Part shown: positions 1-10,278 of the stretch, one piece after another
Layout of the letters: every line of letters starts with the position of its first letter
Numbering within the stretch: the stretch's first letter is position 1
Assembly (NCBI GenBank): GCA_947169745.1
Contig: CAMVQZ010000009.1
Span: 1-42,454, forward strand
Reading direction: 5' to 3'
Length of the DNA stretch: 42,454 bases
Origin: an uncultured Clostridia bacterium
GTDB taxonomy: Bacteria; Bacillota; Clostridia; Oscillospirales; Acutalibacteraceae
Translations under genes and position numbers: made by a program
The notes under the pieces: model-generated
Databases searched by the model: none
Told to the model about the DNA's origin: nothing
The model's input: only the letters and a program-made list of their open reading frames with translations

Positions 1-45
1 TTGGTAAGGATGAGGTCGGCAGTTCGAATCTGCCTATCAGCTCCA
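1..45 (+). tRNA. tRNA-Thr(GGU), 3' half (5' part lies outside the window)
   Basis: Anticodon loop TTGGTAA (GGT), 3' anticodon stem GGATG, variable loop AGGTC, T-arm GGCAG-TTCGAAT-CTGCC, acceptor TATCAGC, discriminator T and CCA end at 45. Confidence 0.85.
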
Positions 46-60
46 GAATAATACAGTATT

Positions 61-99
61 TATGCGGCTTTCAAGATTTGAGAGCCGCATAATTTTTTT
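61..99 (+). terminator. Rho-independent terminator after the tRNA
   Basis: ATGCGGCT...AGCCGCAT stem followed by AATTTTTTTG. Confidence 0.8.
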
Positions 100-569
100 G
101 TTGCTTCAAAAAGTACAGACAGAAGTACAGACATCTGAAAAGTACAGACGATTGATGCGGTTATCCTTGTAAAAATTTTATTTGAATATTTTGCTTATTG
201 TATTTATGTAAAAAACAGCATATAATATAATTGACAGAACCCGACACGCCTCTCAACGATGCGTACCACGTCGGGTCATTTAATTATATGGGTGATTATT
301 ATGGAACTGAAAGACCATCAAGGATTGGAGCAAAATATTGCTTGACACCAGACAGTTTCTAAAATTATAACAAACATACGAAAAGCGCAGCAGCTATCCA
401 TTGAGGTCAGCCGCTGCTTCTTTTTTATGGTTCTGTTTTCTTTCAATAGATTCTGTGTATATCTCTTGTCTATCAGATTTTTTGATTTTGGTCTTGAAAA
501 TCTATATTTTTTTGTTTGGATATGATATAATTATCTTGTATACTTCGGTGATGATCCGATATAGTAAAG

Positions 570-1328
570 GTGATTATTTTGATTGAAATAATTAAAGATA
601 AAATACAAGAAATCGAGAAAAAAGAGAATGTTCGTATACTTCACTGTGTAGAATCGGGAAGTCGTGCCTGGGGGTTTGCTTCTCCCGACAGTGACTATGA
701 TGTTCGTTTTATTTATGTTCGCCCGAAAGATTATTATTTACGATTAGAAAAAACGAGAGATGTAATCGAATGGCAGCTTGATGATACTCTCGATATAAAT
801 GGGTGGGATATTCAGAAGGCACTTCGCCTGTTGCACAAATCCAATCCTACATTATTTGAGTGGAATTCATCACCTATAATATATAAAACAACAAATGAAT
901 GGGCTTCTGTTTCGGAGGTTATCAATAAATATTTTGTCAAAAAATCCGGTCTTTATCATTATTTAAGCACAGCTAAAAGCAATTATCGTGAATACCTTCA
1001 TGGAGAAACTGTCCGGACAAAAAAGTATTTTTATGTTCTTCGTCCAATACTTGCCTGTAAGTGGATAATTAAACACAGTACTCCACCACCTATGCTTTTT
1101 GATGAGCTTGCCGTGGATTGTCTTGATCCTGAGATCAAACCAACAGTAGATTATTTGCTGAAGCTCAAGCGTGAAACACCTGAACTTGGAGAAGGTAAAC
1201 GCATTGATATATTAAATGATTATTTGGATCATAATATTGAAAGCCTGAATGTCCTGATCGCTGATATGCCACAGGAAACACAATATGGCTGGGAAGAACT
1301 GGATGCTTTATTCATTTCGGTTTTATGA
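570..1328 (+). CDS. Predicted nucleotidyltransferase (COG3541 / YcgL-like DNA polymerase beta superfamily)
   Basis: ESGSRAWGFASPDSDYDVRFIYVRP is the GSRAxGxxxxxSDxDxR motif of this family. True start may be an alternative codon near 580. Confidence 0.85.
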   Translation: MIILIEIIKDKIQEIEKKENVRILHCVESGSRAWGFASPDSDYDVRFIYVRPKDYYLRLEKTRDVIEWQLDDTLDINGWDIQKALRLLHKSNPTLFEWNSSPIIYKTTNEWASVSEVINKYFVKKSGLYHYLSTAKSNYREYLHGETVRTKKYFYVLRPILACKWIIKHSTPPPMLFDELAVDCLDPEIKPTVDYLLKLKRETPELGEGKRIDILNDYLDHNIESLNVLIADMPQETQYGWEELDALFISVL

Positions 1329-1357
1329 TAGAAAAACATATATTTAGGTGAAGCAAA

Positions 1358-2377
1358 ATGAATGAAATGGAAATATTTGATAATAACGGGCAGGAAACAT
1401 ACCGTTCGATCAGAAACAGCGTTATTGCTGCTCAAGGTAAGGTCTATTCTACCGTAAACTCAGCCATGGTAAATGCCTATTGGGAGATCGGAGAACAGAT
1501 CTATAAGGCTTGCGGTGAGAATGACAGAGCCGAGTATGGCAAAAATCTATTGCAATATATTTCAGATAGGCTTACTGTTGAATTCGGAAAAGGCTATACG
1601 GTAAGAAATCTCCGTAATATGAGGCAATTCTATCTTATGTTCCCAATTCGGCACACACTGTGTACCGAATTGAGTTGGTCGCATTACCGTGTGCTGATGA
1701 GGATCTCAGATAAGACCGCCCGTGATTTTTATACTGAAGAATGTGCAAAATCAGCGTGGAGTGTCCGGCAGCTTGAAAGACAAATACATACGATGTATTA
1801 TCAAAGACTGCTTGCAAGCCGTGATAAAGAAAGTGTTGCCGCAGAAATCCAGACAACAGAGCCTAAACCGGAATATGAAAAAGCCGTCAAAGATCCTTAT
1901 GTGATGGAATTCTTGCAGATCAAGCCGGATACGCACGTTTATGAAAGCGACATTGAGCAGGCTTTGCTTGACCACTTGCAGGAATTTCTGCTTGAGCTCG
2001 GACGGGGTTTTTCTTTTGTTGCAAGGCAAAAGCGTTTTACGGTTGACGGACAGGACTTCTTTATTGACCTTGTTTTTTACAACTATATTCTGAAATGCTT
2101 TGTCCTTTTTGACCTGAAAACAGGCACGCTCACTCATCAGGGCTTGGGACAAATGCAGATGTACGTCAATTACTACACAAGAGAACTGATGAACGAGGGT
2201 GATAAGCCGCCTATTGGCATAGTGCTTTGTGCAGAAAAGAATGATGCTATTGTAAAATACACTTTGCCTGAGGATAACGACCAGATATTTGCGTCAAAAT
2301 ATTATACCTATCTGCCAACAGAAGAAGAATTAAAGAGAGAGCTTCGTCTTGACGGGTTTCGGAAGCTTGAAGATTGA
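1358..2377 (+). CDS. PDDEXK nuclease domain-containing protein, YhcG/DUF1016 family
   Basis: N-terminal WEIGEQIYKACGENDRAEYGKNLLQYISDRLTVEFGKGY and C-terminal FVARQKRFTVDGQDFFIDLVFYNYILKCFVLFDLKTG are typical of YhcG. Confidence 0.9.
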   Translation: MNEMEIFDNNGQETYRSIRNSVIAAQGKVYSTVNSAMVNAYWEIGEQIYKACGENDRAEYGKNLLQYISDRLTVEFGKGYTVRNLRNMRQFYLMFPIRHTLCTELSWSHYRVLMRISDKTARDFYTEECAKSAWSVRQLERQIHTMYYQRLLASRDKESVAAEIQTTEPKPEYEKAVKDPYVMEFLQIKPDTHVYESDIEQALLDHLQEFLLELGRGFSFVARQKRFTVDGQDFFIDLVFYNYILKCFVLFDLKTGTLTHQGLGQMQMYVNYYTRELMNEGDKPPIGIVLCAEKNDAIVKYTLPEDNDQIFASKYYTYLPTEEELKRELRLDGFRKLED

Positions 2378-2425
2378 ACTGCATAAATATTTCGCATTCT
2401 TGCCGTCAGTAATGAGGTACTAAAA

Positions 2426-2776
2426 ATGAGAAAATATGCTTATCTGAAAAAACCATTGCAGTGTAATAAAAAAGACTTTATTTATAAAATAATGCTGTAT
2501 CAGATTGAACCGGAGGAAATTTATCTCTTTGAATATCGCAGCTTGGACGCTGTCCAATGCTCATTTGATCTATACTATACAGATTTGAATGACCTATACG
2601 ACGAGTGGAATGACCAGATTGATGAACGAGGATGGATTGACATTGATGACCCGTTGCCGTATTGTCAGCATGATGCCTTTCTGCCAATTCGTGTAAAAGG
2701 ACACAACATAGGAAAGCCCGAATGGGATAAATTGGAAATTTTAAAAGATGGATGTTGGATCAGTTACAAGCCTTAA
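2426..2776 (+). CDS. Hypothetical protein (116 aa); stop codon lies in the end of the adjacent MITE-like element
   Basis: Intact ORF following 1358-2377 on the same strand; stop TAA at 2774-2776 falls in the TTAAGG end of the repeat. Confidence 0.6.
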   Translation: MRKYAYLKKPLQCNKKDFIYKIMLYQIEPEEIYLFEYRSLDAVQCSFDLYYTDLNDLYDEWNDQIDERGWIDIDDPLPYCQHDAFLPIRVKGHNIGKPEWDKLEILKDGCWISYKP

Positions 2777-2951
2777 GGCAACACCGCTGGGCGACCGCCT
2801 GTCGGCTTTGCACGCCATCTTCCGGCAAATTTTCCGTCATTTTCGCCAAAATCTCCTTGAAATACGTCAGTATTCCTGCGTCGATTTTGTCAATCTGACA
2901 AAAAATTATGCTCGAAATCTGACGCGCAATCTCTGTGCGGTGTTGCCTTAA
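2773..2951. mobile_element. MITE-like element, copy 1 (179 bp, TIR TTAAGGCAACACCGC)
   Basis: Starts TTAAGGCAACACCGC and ends with its exact reverse complement GCGGTGTTGCCTTAA; a second 179-bp copy lies at 37454-37632 in opposite orientation with about 4 mismatches. Confidence 0.85.
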
Positions 2952-3101
2952 GTGCTGTACTTATGAGTATTTCGATTCTAATAAAAGACAAAATAAAAGA
3001 CAAAAAGAAAAATAAATATTTATTTTTCGTGACCTGAGATCCGGCTGTCATAACCGCCACTGTCAGTCTGTGAAAATCAAGCCGGATAACACAAAAATGG
3101 T

Positions 3102-3575
3102 ATGATCTGTATATTGAAATCAAAATATTGGGGGCGAGGATGCTTGGAAATAAAAAGGTACGAAAGAAAATATCGGGATGATCTGATCTTTATGGTTCTG
3201 GAGGCTAAAAATGCGCTTGGCAGAATACCCACATTGAATGATGATCTCCTTGATATAGATGAATGTTATCTCAATAAGGGAGATATGTTCCTGATCGCAT
3301 TGGATGACAACGACAGAGTGATCGGGTGCATCGGCTGTAATCTTCTTGATGAGGGTAAGGCTGTGCTCCACCGCCTGTATGTAAAATATACCCTGAAAAA
3401 GCAGGGTATCGGCACAAGGCTGCTTGACGCTGCCGAAAGATTCGCAAGAGAAAACGGCAGAAAGATAATGAAGGTGCATCTGGGAGATAAAGCCACCTAT
3501 TTTGAATCAAGATATTTTTATCCGAAGCACGGGTATTCATTTATTGATGAGGAGCATATGGAAAAGATATTATGA
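3102..3575 (+). CDS. GNAT family N-acetyltransferase
   Basis: VLHRLYVKYTLKKQGIGTRLLDAAERFARENG matches the acetyl-CoA binding motif region. Start may be downstream of 3102. Confidence 0.85.
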   Translation: MICILKSKYWGRGCLEIKRYERKYRDDLIFMVLEAKNALGRIPTLNDDLLDIDECYLNKGDMFLIALDDNDRVIGCIGCNLLDEGKAVLHRLYVKYTLKKQGIGTRLLDAAERFARENGRKIMKVHLGDKATYFESRYFYPKHGYSFIDEEHMEKIL

Positions 3576-3767
3576 TCCGGCACACTATTTCAGTTGATAT
3601 ACAATTTGTTTTTATTCTGTAGATCAAGCAACACTATGCATATGATATGTTAATCAGGCTACAAAACAGGTATCATTTGCATATATGCAGGAGCCCTCCT
3701 GAGTGATACTATATAGATGTACTCAGGAAAACACAGAGTAAATCAAATAAAAAAGGGGATAATCAAT

Positions 3768-4208
3768 ATGAAAAAGACAAATACTATCAGAAAAAAGGTT
3801 TTCGCAGGAGCCCTCGCAGCAGTGTGCGCCGTATCAGCGCTTTCAACGGTTTCATTCATCAGCGCATCAGCAGCCTCAGACAGGACATCCTTCAATATGA
3901 CATCAAAGGCTTCCGGTGAAGCAGTGATCGTGGAGGAGACACAGACCAGCACCTTCACACTTCCGATGAAGGGCATCGACTGGAACTATTATGCCGACAG
4001 CCTGAATGTAAAGGTGACCTGTAATATAGATTTCAGATATAATATCTGCAATTTCAAGCTCACCGCAGTCAAGCCCGGCACAGCCAACATCTTACTCAAA
4101 ACAAAGGATACCTACGGTCAGTGGACAGTAACTCCCATCCGTGTCAGGGTCGGCAGCAATATGCGTATGAATATAGTACAGACCGGCAGCGCTTATGTGG
4201 TAAACTGA
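3768..4208 (+). CDS. Small secreted protein, beta-rich, function unknown
   Basis: RBS-like AAGGGG upstream of ATG 3768; signal peptide MKKTNTIRKKVFAGALAAVCAVSALSTVSFISASA. Confidence 0.7.
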   Translation: MKKTNTIRKKVFAGALAAVCAVSALSTVSFISASAASDRTSFNMTSKASGEAVIVEETQTSTFTLPMKGIDWNYYADSLNVKVTCNIDFRYNICNFKLTAVKPGTANILLKTKDTYGQWTVTPIRVRVGSNMRMNIVQTGSAYVVN

Positions 4209-4240
4209 CCGTTTCTCAGATCCGAAGGAGAATGATTACT

Positions 4241-5035
4241 ATGATCAGAAAAATAATAGCAGGGGTTTCTGTGGCATTATTCATCGTTTCAGCGGCTGCA
4301 CTTTCCGGGTGCAGCGCTCCGGGAAAAGCACCAGACAGCAACAGCGTACCACAGGTACAGTCGGATACGGCTTCAGGGGCTGCTGCTTTCACTACACCCA
4401 GGGAACGTCTTTCCCTTGAGGCTGAGGCTTCGCCTGAATGGGTGACCAGACTCGATGCGGCAAAGGATGCGAAGCAGCTCTTTGTCGTGGCAGGCTATGA
4501 AAATTCGACAGCCTGGATCTCCATGCACGAAAAGGATGCCGGCGGAAGCTGGAAAATGATATTGTCTACTCCGGGATATATCGGCAGGGAGGGTCTGGGC
4601 AAAACCAGAGAGGGTGATGCAAAAACTCCTGTGGGAACCTTCTCCTTCAATAAGGCTTTCGGGCTCGCAGACGACCCCGGCTGCGCTTTACCCTATACAA
4701 AGGCAGACGAGGATATCTACTGGTCAGGAGATGAAAATATCAATTATAATCAGATGGTAAATATAAAAGATCACCCGGAATTGGATACCGATAAAAGCGA
4801 GCATATCGTTGACTACAAATATCAATATCAGTACTGTCTGAATATCAGCTATAATGAAGAAGGAAAAGCCAATGCCGGCTCTGCTATCTTCCTGCACTGT
4901 TTCGGTGACAAAAAGCCCTATACAGGCGGCTGCATTGCGATCCCGGAAGAGCAGATGTATTATGTCATGCAGCACGTTGATCCCGGCTGTGTTGTAGTAA
5001 TAGACTCCATGAAAGGCTTAGGCGCAGAATTCTGA
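4241..5035 (+). CDS. L,D-transpeptidase (YkuD-fold) lipoprotein
   Basis: Lipobox AALSGC; GREGLGKTREGDAKTPVGTFSF and IFLHCFGDKKPYTGGCIAI fit the YkuD catalytic region. Start 4241 has AAGGAG at suitable spacing. Confidence 0.85.
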   Translation: MIRKIIAGVSVALFIVSAAALSGCSAPGKAPDSNSVPQVQSDTASGAAAFTTPRERLSLEAEASPEWVTRLDAAKDAKQLFVVAGYENSTAWISMHEKDAGGSWKMILSTPGYIGREGLGKTREGDAKTPVGTFSFNKAFGLADDPGCALPYTKADEDIYWSGDENINYNQMVNIKDHPELDTDKSEHIVDYKYQYQYCLNISYNEEGKANAGSAIFLHCFGDKKPYTGGCIAIPEEQMYYVMQHVDPGCVVVIDSMKGLGAEF

Positions 5036-5071
5036 TCCTGTTTCCATATATCCTATCCGCAGGATAATAGC

Positions 5072-5112
5072 AGGCAGGGGACCCGGTTTTTATCGGGCTC
5101 CCTGCCTTTTTG
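5072..5112 (+). terminator. Rho-independent terminator after the L,D-transpeptidase
   Basis: GGCAGGG...CCCTGCC stem followed by TTTTT. Confidence 0.8.
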
Positions 5113-5117
5113 AGACC

Positions 5118-5154
5118 AAACCAAAAACCGGCGCAGCTTTTACACTGTGCCGGT
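5118..5154 (-). terminator. Rho-independent terminator for the surface-protein gene
   Basis: On the minus strand ACCGGCACAG-TGTAAAAG-CTGCGCCGGT followed by TTTTGGTTT. Confidence 0.8.
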
Positions 5155-5165
5155 CATGAATAATT

Positions 5166-8100
5166 TTACTTTGTCACCGTCACCTTACAGGAGCTTTCCT
5201 TGCCGTTGTAAGTCCTGACTGTCACCCAGGCTGTTCCGGCTTTCACTGCCTTGAAGGAGCCTGTCCAGTTGGTCTTTGTCATTTTTACGATACTGCTGTT
5301 GCTGGTGCGGAAGGTTCTCTTTGCGCAGCCGGAGCCGTCGTTTGTCCAGCAGCTAAGGGTTGCTGTCTGACCCACCTTGAGGGTGAGTGTTTTCTTGCTG
5401 ATGGTCACGCTCTTGGGAGCAGCCTTTACTGTGACCTTGCAGGAATGCTCCTTGCCGTTGTAGGTGCGTACTGTTACATATGCCACACCGGGCTTAACGC
5501 CTACAAATTCGCCTGTCCAGTTTGTCTTTGTCATCTTCACGACAGAAGAATTACTGGTGCGGTAGGTTCTTGTTGCACAGCCGGCGCCGCTGTTTACATT
5601 TGAACCCAGGCTGTATTTCTCGCCCACACCTATTGTCAGAACGCCCTTAGTCAGGGTTATCTTTGCGGGGGCGTTCTTGACAGTGACCTTGCAGGCGGCA
5701 GTCTTGCCGTTGGAGGTCTTTGCTGTTATCGTTGCTGTGCCGTTGTTTTTAGCGGTGATCTTTCCGCCGGAAACTGTTGCAACACTGCTGTTTGATGTCG
5801 TCCAGGTCACGGATTTGTTTGTTGTGTTGGTGGGTTCAATTTCAGCAGTTACAGTCATACTTTCGCCCTTGCCGAGGGTGAGGGAGGTTTTGTTCAGGGT
5901 TATTTTTGTTGCTGTGATCTCAGGGTTCTTTACGGTTACCTTGCAGGTGGCTTTTATGTGATTATGTGTTTCTGCTGTTATGGTAGTTGTTCCAAGCGCT
6001 TTTGCAACTATTTTTCCATCTTCTACCGTTGCTACAGCCTCATCCGATGAACTCCAGGTTATCTCCTTGAAGTATGCATTTGCAGGCTGTACTGTTGCAG
6101 TAAGAGTGAGAGTTTTTCCTTTGTCCATTGAAACAGCTGATTTGTTCAGGGATATCCCTGTTTCCTCCACCAGAACTGTCACCTTGCAGGTTGCGGTCTT
6201 GCCGTTAGAGGTCTTTGCGGTAATTGTAGCTGTGCCGTAATCAATTCCTGTGATCTTTCCTGCAGAAACAGTTGCTACCTTGCTGTTGCTCGTAGTCCAT
6301 GTCACAGCTTTGTCTGCAGCTTCTGTGGGATATACTGTTGCTTTCAGATTTTTTGTTTTGCCCTTATATATCAGAGCTTCTGTGTTATTTAGCTCGATCT
6401 GTACCGGCTTTATCTCGCTTATAACAGTTACCTTGCAGGTGGCGGTCTTGCCGTTGGAGGTCTTTGCTGTTATCGTTGTTGTGCCGTTGTTTTTAGCGGT
6501 GATCTTTCCGCCGGAAACTGTTGCAACACTGCTGTTTGAGGTCGTCCAGGTCACGGATTTGTTTGTTGTGTTGGTGGGGGTAATAGTTGCGTTAAGAGTT
6601 ATTGTTTCGCCCTTGCCGAGTGTAGTTGATGTTTTGTCAAGCTTTATGCCTGCTGCCAGAACAGCCGGATTTTTTACGGTGACCTTGCAGGTGGCTGTCT
6701 TGCCGTTGGATGTCTTTGCGGTTATGGTTGCTGTGCCGGTGTTTTTAGCGGTGATCCTTCCGCCCGATACAGTTGCTACACTGCTGTCGCTCGTTGTCCA
6801 AGTTATTGTTTTGTTGGTGGCGTTTGACGGAGTTACTGTCGCTGTGAGCGTCTGAGTTTTGCCTTTCTCAATTGTGCATGTGGTTTTATCCAGCTTTATT
6901 CCAGTTACCGCTACAGTCTGATTATCCTTATCGATAAAGGTGTATCCGTTATCTTTTGCAAATTTTTCAGCATATGAGCCTTTTGTGCCGTAGATTGTTT
7001 TAAGGCTGGTGCAGTCAGAAAACGCATCATCTCCGATACTTGTCACGCTGGAGGGTATCGTGATGCTGGTAAGGCTGGTGCAGCCTTCAAACGCAGAATC
7101 TCCGATACTTGTCACGCTGGAGGGTATCGTGATGCTGGTAAGGCTGGTGCAGTAAGAAAACACTTCATATCCGATACTTGTCACGCTGGAGGGTATCGTG
7201 ATGCTGGTAAGGCTGGTGCAGTCTTCAAACGCACCATTTCCGATACTTGTAACGCTGTCTGGTATCGTGATGCTGGTAAGGCTGGTGCAGTTTTCAAACG
7301 CACTCGATTCGATACTTGTCACGCTGTCTGGTATCGTGACACTGGTAAGGCTGGTGCAGCCATAAAACGTCAATCCTCCGATACTTGTCACGCTGTCTGG
7401 TATCGTGATACTGGTAAGGCTGGTGCAGCCCAAAAACGCATCATCTCCGATACTTGTCACGCTGTCTGGTATCGTAATGCTTTCAAGGCTTTTGCAGTCT
7501 TCAAACGCCCATTCTCCGATACTTGTAACGCTGTCTGGTATCGTGACGCTGGTAAGGCTGGTGCAGTCTTCAAACGCACTATCTCCGATGCTTGTCACGC
7601 CGGAGGGTATCGTGACGCTGGTAAGGCTGGTGCAGCCAGAAAACGCCCATCCTCTGATACTTGTCACACCATATTCTATAATAACTCTTTTTATTTCATC
7701 AGGATTATTTCTCCATGGAATTGAATATGTACTTGAATCCATCTTCCCCGACCCGTAAATAAGTGTGCCGTTCCTATACAGGGTGAATTTTACATAGCCG
7801 AAGGAACCGCTTTGTAAAATTTCTCCGTTTCCATAGGTTTCAAAATAATTTCCGTTTTTTCCGTGGCCGCTGACCACTGATACAGTCATTGTCGCTGTTT
7901 TTCCGCCGTCATCCGAGGTGGCAGTCACAGTAACTGTTCCCTCCTTGTGAAGCTCTGGTATGGAGTAGCCGCTGCGGTAAGAGAGAACAGAATCATCCGA
8001 GGATGAATATGTAATAAATTGATTTGTTGCATTTTCAGGTGTAACAACTGCTTCATAATCAGAATAATAAAAATCATCAAGTCCCCATTCAACTGATGCT

Positions 8101-8321
8101 TTCGGGAATGAAATTCCGGTCACACTGACATTATCCTCATCTTCGGAATCTATTCCGGGATATTTTATAGTTTTATATAATCCATAGTAGCCGTCAGCGA
8201 TCTCCTCAGTTCTTTTGAACATAGCTGTGTCACTGTCAAACATTGCTACGAAGTTTTCATATGTGCTCTGGTTTTCATTTGAAAAACAGTTTTTAAGCTT
8301 ATTATACAAGCCATCAAACAA
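5166..8321 (-). CDS. BspA-like leucine-rich repeat + bacterial Ig-like (Big_2) cell-surface protein; 3' part of an apparently split gene
   Basis: About 10 [26 protein letters not shown] LRR_5 repeats, then several ...[14 protein letters not shown]...[45 protein letters not shown] Big_2 repeats. No signal peptide; frame is open upstream to about 8425. Confidence 0.85.
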   Translation of the reverse strand: MFDGLYNKLKNCFSNENQSTYENFVAMFDSDTAMFKRTEEIADGYYGLYKTIKYPGIDSEDEDNVSVTGISFPKASVEWGLDDFYYSDYEAVVTPENATNQFITYSSSDDSVLSYRSGYSIPELHKEGTVTVTATSDDGGKTATMTVSVVSGHGKNGNYFETYGNGEILQSGSFGYVKFTLYRNGTLIYGSGKMDSSTYSIPWRNNPDEIKRVIIEYGVTSIRGWAFSGCTSLTSVTIPSGVTSIGDSAFEDCTSLTSVTIPDSVTSIGEWAFEDCKSLESITIPDSVTSIGDDAFLGCTSLTSITIPDSVTSIGGLTFYGCTSLTSVTIPDSVTSIESSAFENCTSLTSITIPDSVTSIGNGAFEDCTSLTSITIPSSVTSIGYEVFSYCTSLTSITIPSSVTSIGDSAFEGCTSLTSITIPSSVTSIGDDAFSDCTSLKTIYGTKGSYAEKFAKDNGYTFIDKDNQTVAVTGIKLDKTTCTIEKGKTQTLTATVTPSNATNKTITWTTSDSSVATVSGGRITAKNTGTATITAKTSNGKTATCKVTVKNPAVLAAGIKLDKTSTTLGKGETITLNATITPTNTTNKSVTWTTSNSSVATVSGGKITAKNNGTTTITAKTSNGKTATCKVTVISEIKPVQIELNNTEALIYKGKTKNLKATVYPTEAADKAVTWTTSNSKVATVSAGKITGIDYGTATITAKTSNGKTATCKVTVLVEETGISLNKSAVSMDKGKTLTLTATVQPANAYFKEITWSSSDEAVATVEDGKIVAKALGTTTITAETHNHIKATCKVTVKNPEITATKITLNKTSLTLGKGESMTVTAEIEPTNTTNKSVTWTTSNSSVATVSGGKITAKNNGTATITAKTSNGKTAACKVTVKNAPAKITLTKGVLTIGVGEKYSLGSNVNSGAGCATRTYRTSNSSVVKMTKTNWTGEFVGVKPGVAYVTVRTYNGKEHSCKVTVKAAPKSVTISKKTLTLKVGQTATLSCWTNDGSGCAKRTFRTSNSSIVKMTKTNWTGSFKAVKAGTAWVTVRTYNGKESSCKVTVTK
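7005..7671 (-). repeat. Tandem ~69-bp repeats encoding BspA-type LRRs
   Basis: Repeated AAGGCTGGTGCAG...AAACGC...TCCGATACTTGTCACGCTG...GGTATCGTGATGCTGGT units. Confidence 0.85.
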
Positions 8322-8428
8322 CAGCTGATTTGTGAATTTTTTCGCGAAGGAGGTCGCATATTCCTGGAATTGCAGATAGCTTCTGTATCCGTTTACAAAA
8401 TTTACAGCATTTGCTTCTGAGCTGTCTG

Positions 8429-9475
8429 TTATAAACTGAGTTTAAGGCTTCTCAGGGCTATATCACAATCGTTGCTGAGAATATAGATTATTGCAAGCTT
8501 AAGATTTGAATCAGCATTATCATTCGAATTAAAAACAAAATCAAGAGTTGCCTGTCCCAGCTCAATACCTTTGAGCATCAGTTTGATCTCAGGGGAAGCG
8601 ATCTCTGAAACGATCTTGGAAAATGATTTCTTCAGAACCTCCTTGGTGCAGGTATCAATACAGATCTGCAGTCTGAGCTCCGGAAGAGATTCCTCCATTT
8701 TATATATTATTTTGTCCACAGCCAGTCCGAGAGATTCATCATCAGGAGCTGCAGCTTTTATCTTTTTGAGAAATTCTATCCTTGACTGATCAATATCCCG
8801 TAATTGCAATGCCTGGGAAAGCTTCTTGATATAGTCATCGGCAGTTTTTGCAACATCATTAAGATCCTTAAGATAACCGGAATATTTATTTATCTTACCT
8901 AGATACCCACATTTCTGAGCGAGAGCTTCAGCATCGCTCTTTGACATTTTAGATATTGCGTCTTTATAGCCTATATCAAAGGATCCCAGCATTTTACTCA
9001 TCACTGAATAAGAATACTTGACTGTATCCTTTGCAAATTCATCCTTCTTCTTATCACTGTCAGCCTGGTAGCAGAGATAATCCAGCAAAAGAGTTTCGTA
9101 AAAAGCATTTTGCCAGTCCGCCATTGAAACAAAGTCGAATTTCAGAGCATTTTTCAGCTGCATCCAGAATGTACTGCTGAACATAAGCCCCGTATCCTCA
9201 ACAGCAGCCTTAGCCATAGTTTTATAAGTTTTGTTATTGTCACTGAGACTGATATCAAGAACCGGATCTGTACCGGTCAGTCCATATATTACAGAATCAG
9301 CAGTAAAAACGTCTGCGCTGGAATAATTGGATCTGACATACTCCGCAAAATCTCCGTCAGATGGACTATAGACTGCATCAGCCTTTATGACAGTTATTCC
9401 TGGGACAAAGGCCATACCGCATACCATAAGGACAGCCATCAATAACGACAATTGTTTTTTCAGTATACCTTTCAT
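8429..9475 (-). CDS. Secreted helical protein; likely N-terminal part of the same surface protein as 5166-8321
   Basis: RBS GGAG before ATG 9475; signal peptide [32 protein letters not shown]; ends ...LRSLKLSL at 8429 where another frame continues into 8321. Confidence 0.7.
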   Translation of the reverse strand: MKGILKKQLSLLMAVLMVCGMAFVPGITVIKADAVYSPSDGDFAEYVRSNYSSADVFTADSVIYGLTGTDPVLDISLSDNNKTYKTMAKAAVEDTGLMFSSTFWMQLKNALKFDFVSMADWQNAFYETLLLDYLCYQADSDKKKDEFAKDTVKYSYSVMSKMLGSFDIGYKDAISKMSKSDAEALAQKCGYLGKINKYSGYLKDLNDVAKTADDYIKKLSQALQLRDIDQSRIEFLKKIKAAAPDDESLGLAVDKIIYKMEESLPELRLQICIDTCTKEVLKKSFSKIVSEIASPEIKLMLKGIELGQATLDFVFNSNDNADSNLKLAIIYILSNDCDIALRSLKLSL

Positions 9476-9680
9476 ATAAATCACTCCGTTCTACATAATA
9501 TGTGATAATTCTATTATACACCCAAGTGAAATAAAAATAAACAGTAATGTGAAATTTTGTATAATGTGATAATATCGATGTATAATCTTTGGGCAGATTT
9601 ATGCCAAAAAAGGTAAGGCGCAGGAGCGATGAACAAAGAATAGTAAAGGGGATGATCTGGCTTTTTGCAGCCTGTTATGC

Positions 9681-9686
9681 TATAAT
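9681..9686 (+). promoter_or_regulatory. Candidate extended -10 (TGCTATAAT) for the macro-domain operon
   Basis: TGCTATAAT about 50 bp upstream of the first start codon. Confidence 0.4.
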
Positions 9687-9741
9687 CAGAAATGAGATCG
9701 AAGCTGCTTTTTGAGCTTGAAGGATACGGAGATGAATGATA

Positions 9742-10266
9742 ATGGAAAAAGAAACACAGCTCCTTGCAGTTCAGGGAGATATCACAAAAAATCATAATGT
9801 ACAGGCTATAGCAAACGCTGCAAATACCAGCCTTCTGGGCGGAGGCGGAGTTGACGGAGCGATACACAGAGCCGCAGGAAAAGAGCTTTTTCTGGAGTGT
9901 CTGACACTCAATGGCTGCGAGACCGGTCACGCAAAGATCACAAAGGCATATAAGCTGCCCTGTGAATATGTTATCCATACACCCGGCCCCATCTGGAGAG
10001 GCGGCGATCACAACGAGGGCGGATTGCTGGCATCTTGTTATCGTTCCTGTCTGGAGCTTGCTGTGAAAAATGATATCCGCAGTATTGCATTTCCCTCCAT
10101 CTCTACCGGTGTCTACCGTTTTCCTCTTGAAGAGGCAGCAAGGATCGCTGTGGATACGGCAAGAAGCTTTATCAAAGAAAATCCTGGTAAGCTTGATATT
10201 ATCAAGTGGGTCTTATTTGATGACAGAACATTCAGCGCTTACTCGGCTGCGATAAATGACCTGTAA
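9742..10266 (+). CDS. Macro domain protein (O-acetyl-ADP-ribose deacetylase-like)
   Basis: [37 protein letters not shown] and [20 protein letters not shown] are macro domain hallmarks. Confidence 0.93.
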   Translation: MEKETQLLAVQGDITKNHNVQAIANAANTSLLGGGGVDGAIHRAAGKELFLECLTLNGCETGHAKITKAYKLPCEYVIHTPGPIWRGGDHNEGGLLASCYRSCLELAVKNDIRSIAFPSISTGVYRFPLEEAARIAVDTARSFIKENPGKLDIIKWVLFDDRTFSAYSAAINDL

Positions 10267-10278
10267 CAGGTGATCCTT

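Noticed and set aside
2773-2951. A clear target-site duplication for the MITE-like element
   Set aside because: TTAA at both ends is part of the palindromic terminus, so a TTAA or TA duplication cannot be separated from the TIR with only two copies.
5677-6855. Long plus-strand ORFs ([24 protein letters not shown]...) antisense to the Big_2 repeats
   Set aside because: They mirror the repetitive codons of the minus-strand Big_2 array, have no RBS or independent domain signal, and repeat with the same period.
7005-7671. Regular ~69-bp repeats considered as a CRISPR array
   Set aside because: The repeats are contiguous, in frame and encode BspA LRRs; there are no unique spacers and no cas genes.
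8405-8440. Programmed -1 frameshift joining the two halves of the surface protein
   Set aside because: No X-XXY-YYZ slippery heptamer is visible near CTTAAACTCAGTTTATAA; an indel is a simpler explanation.
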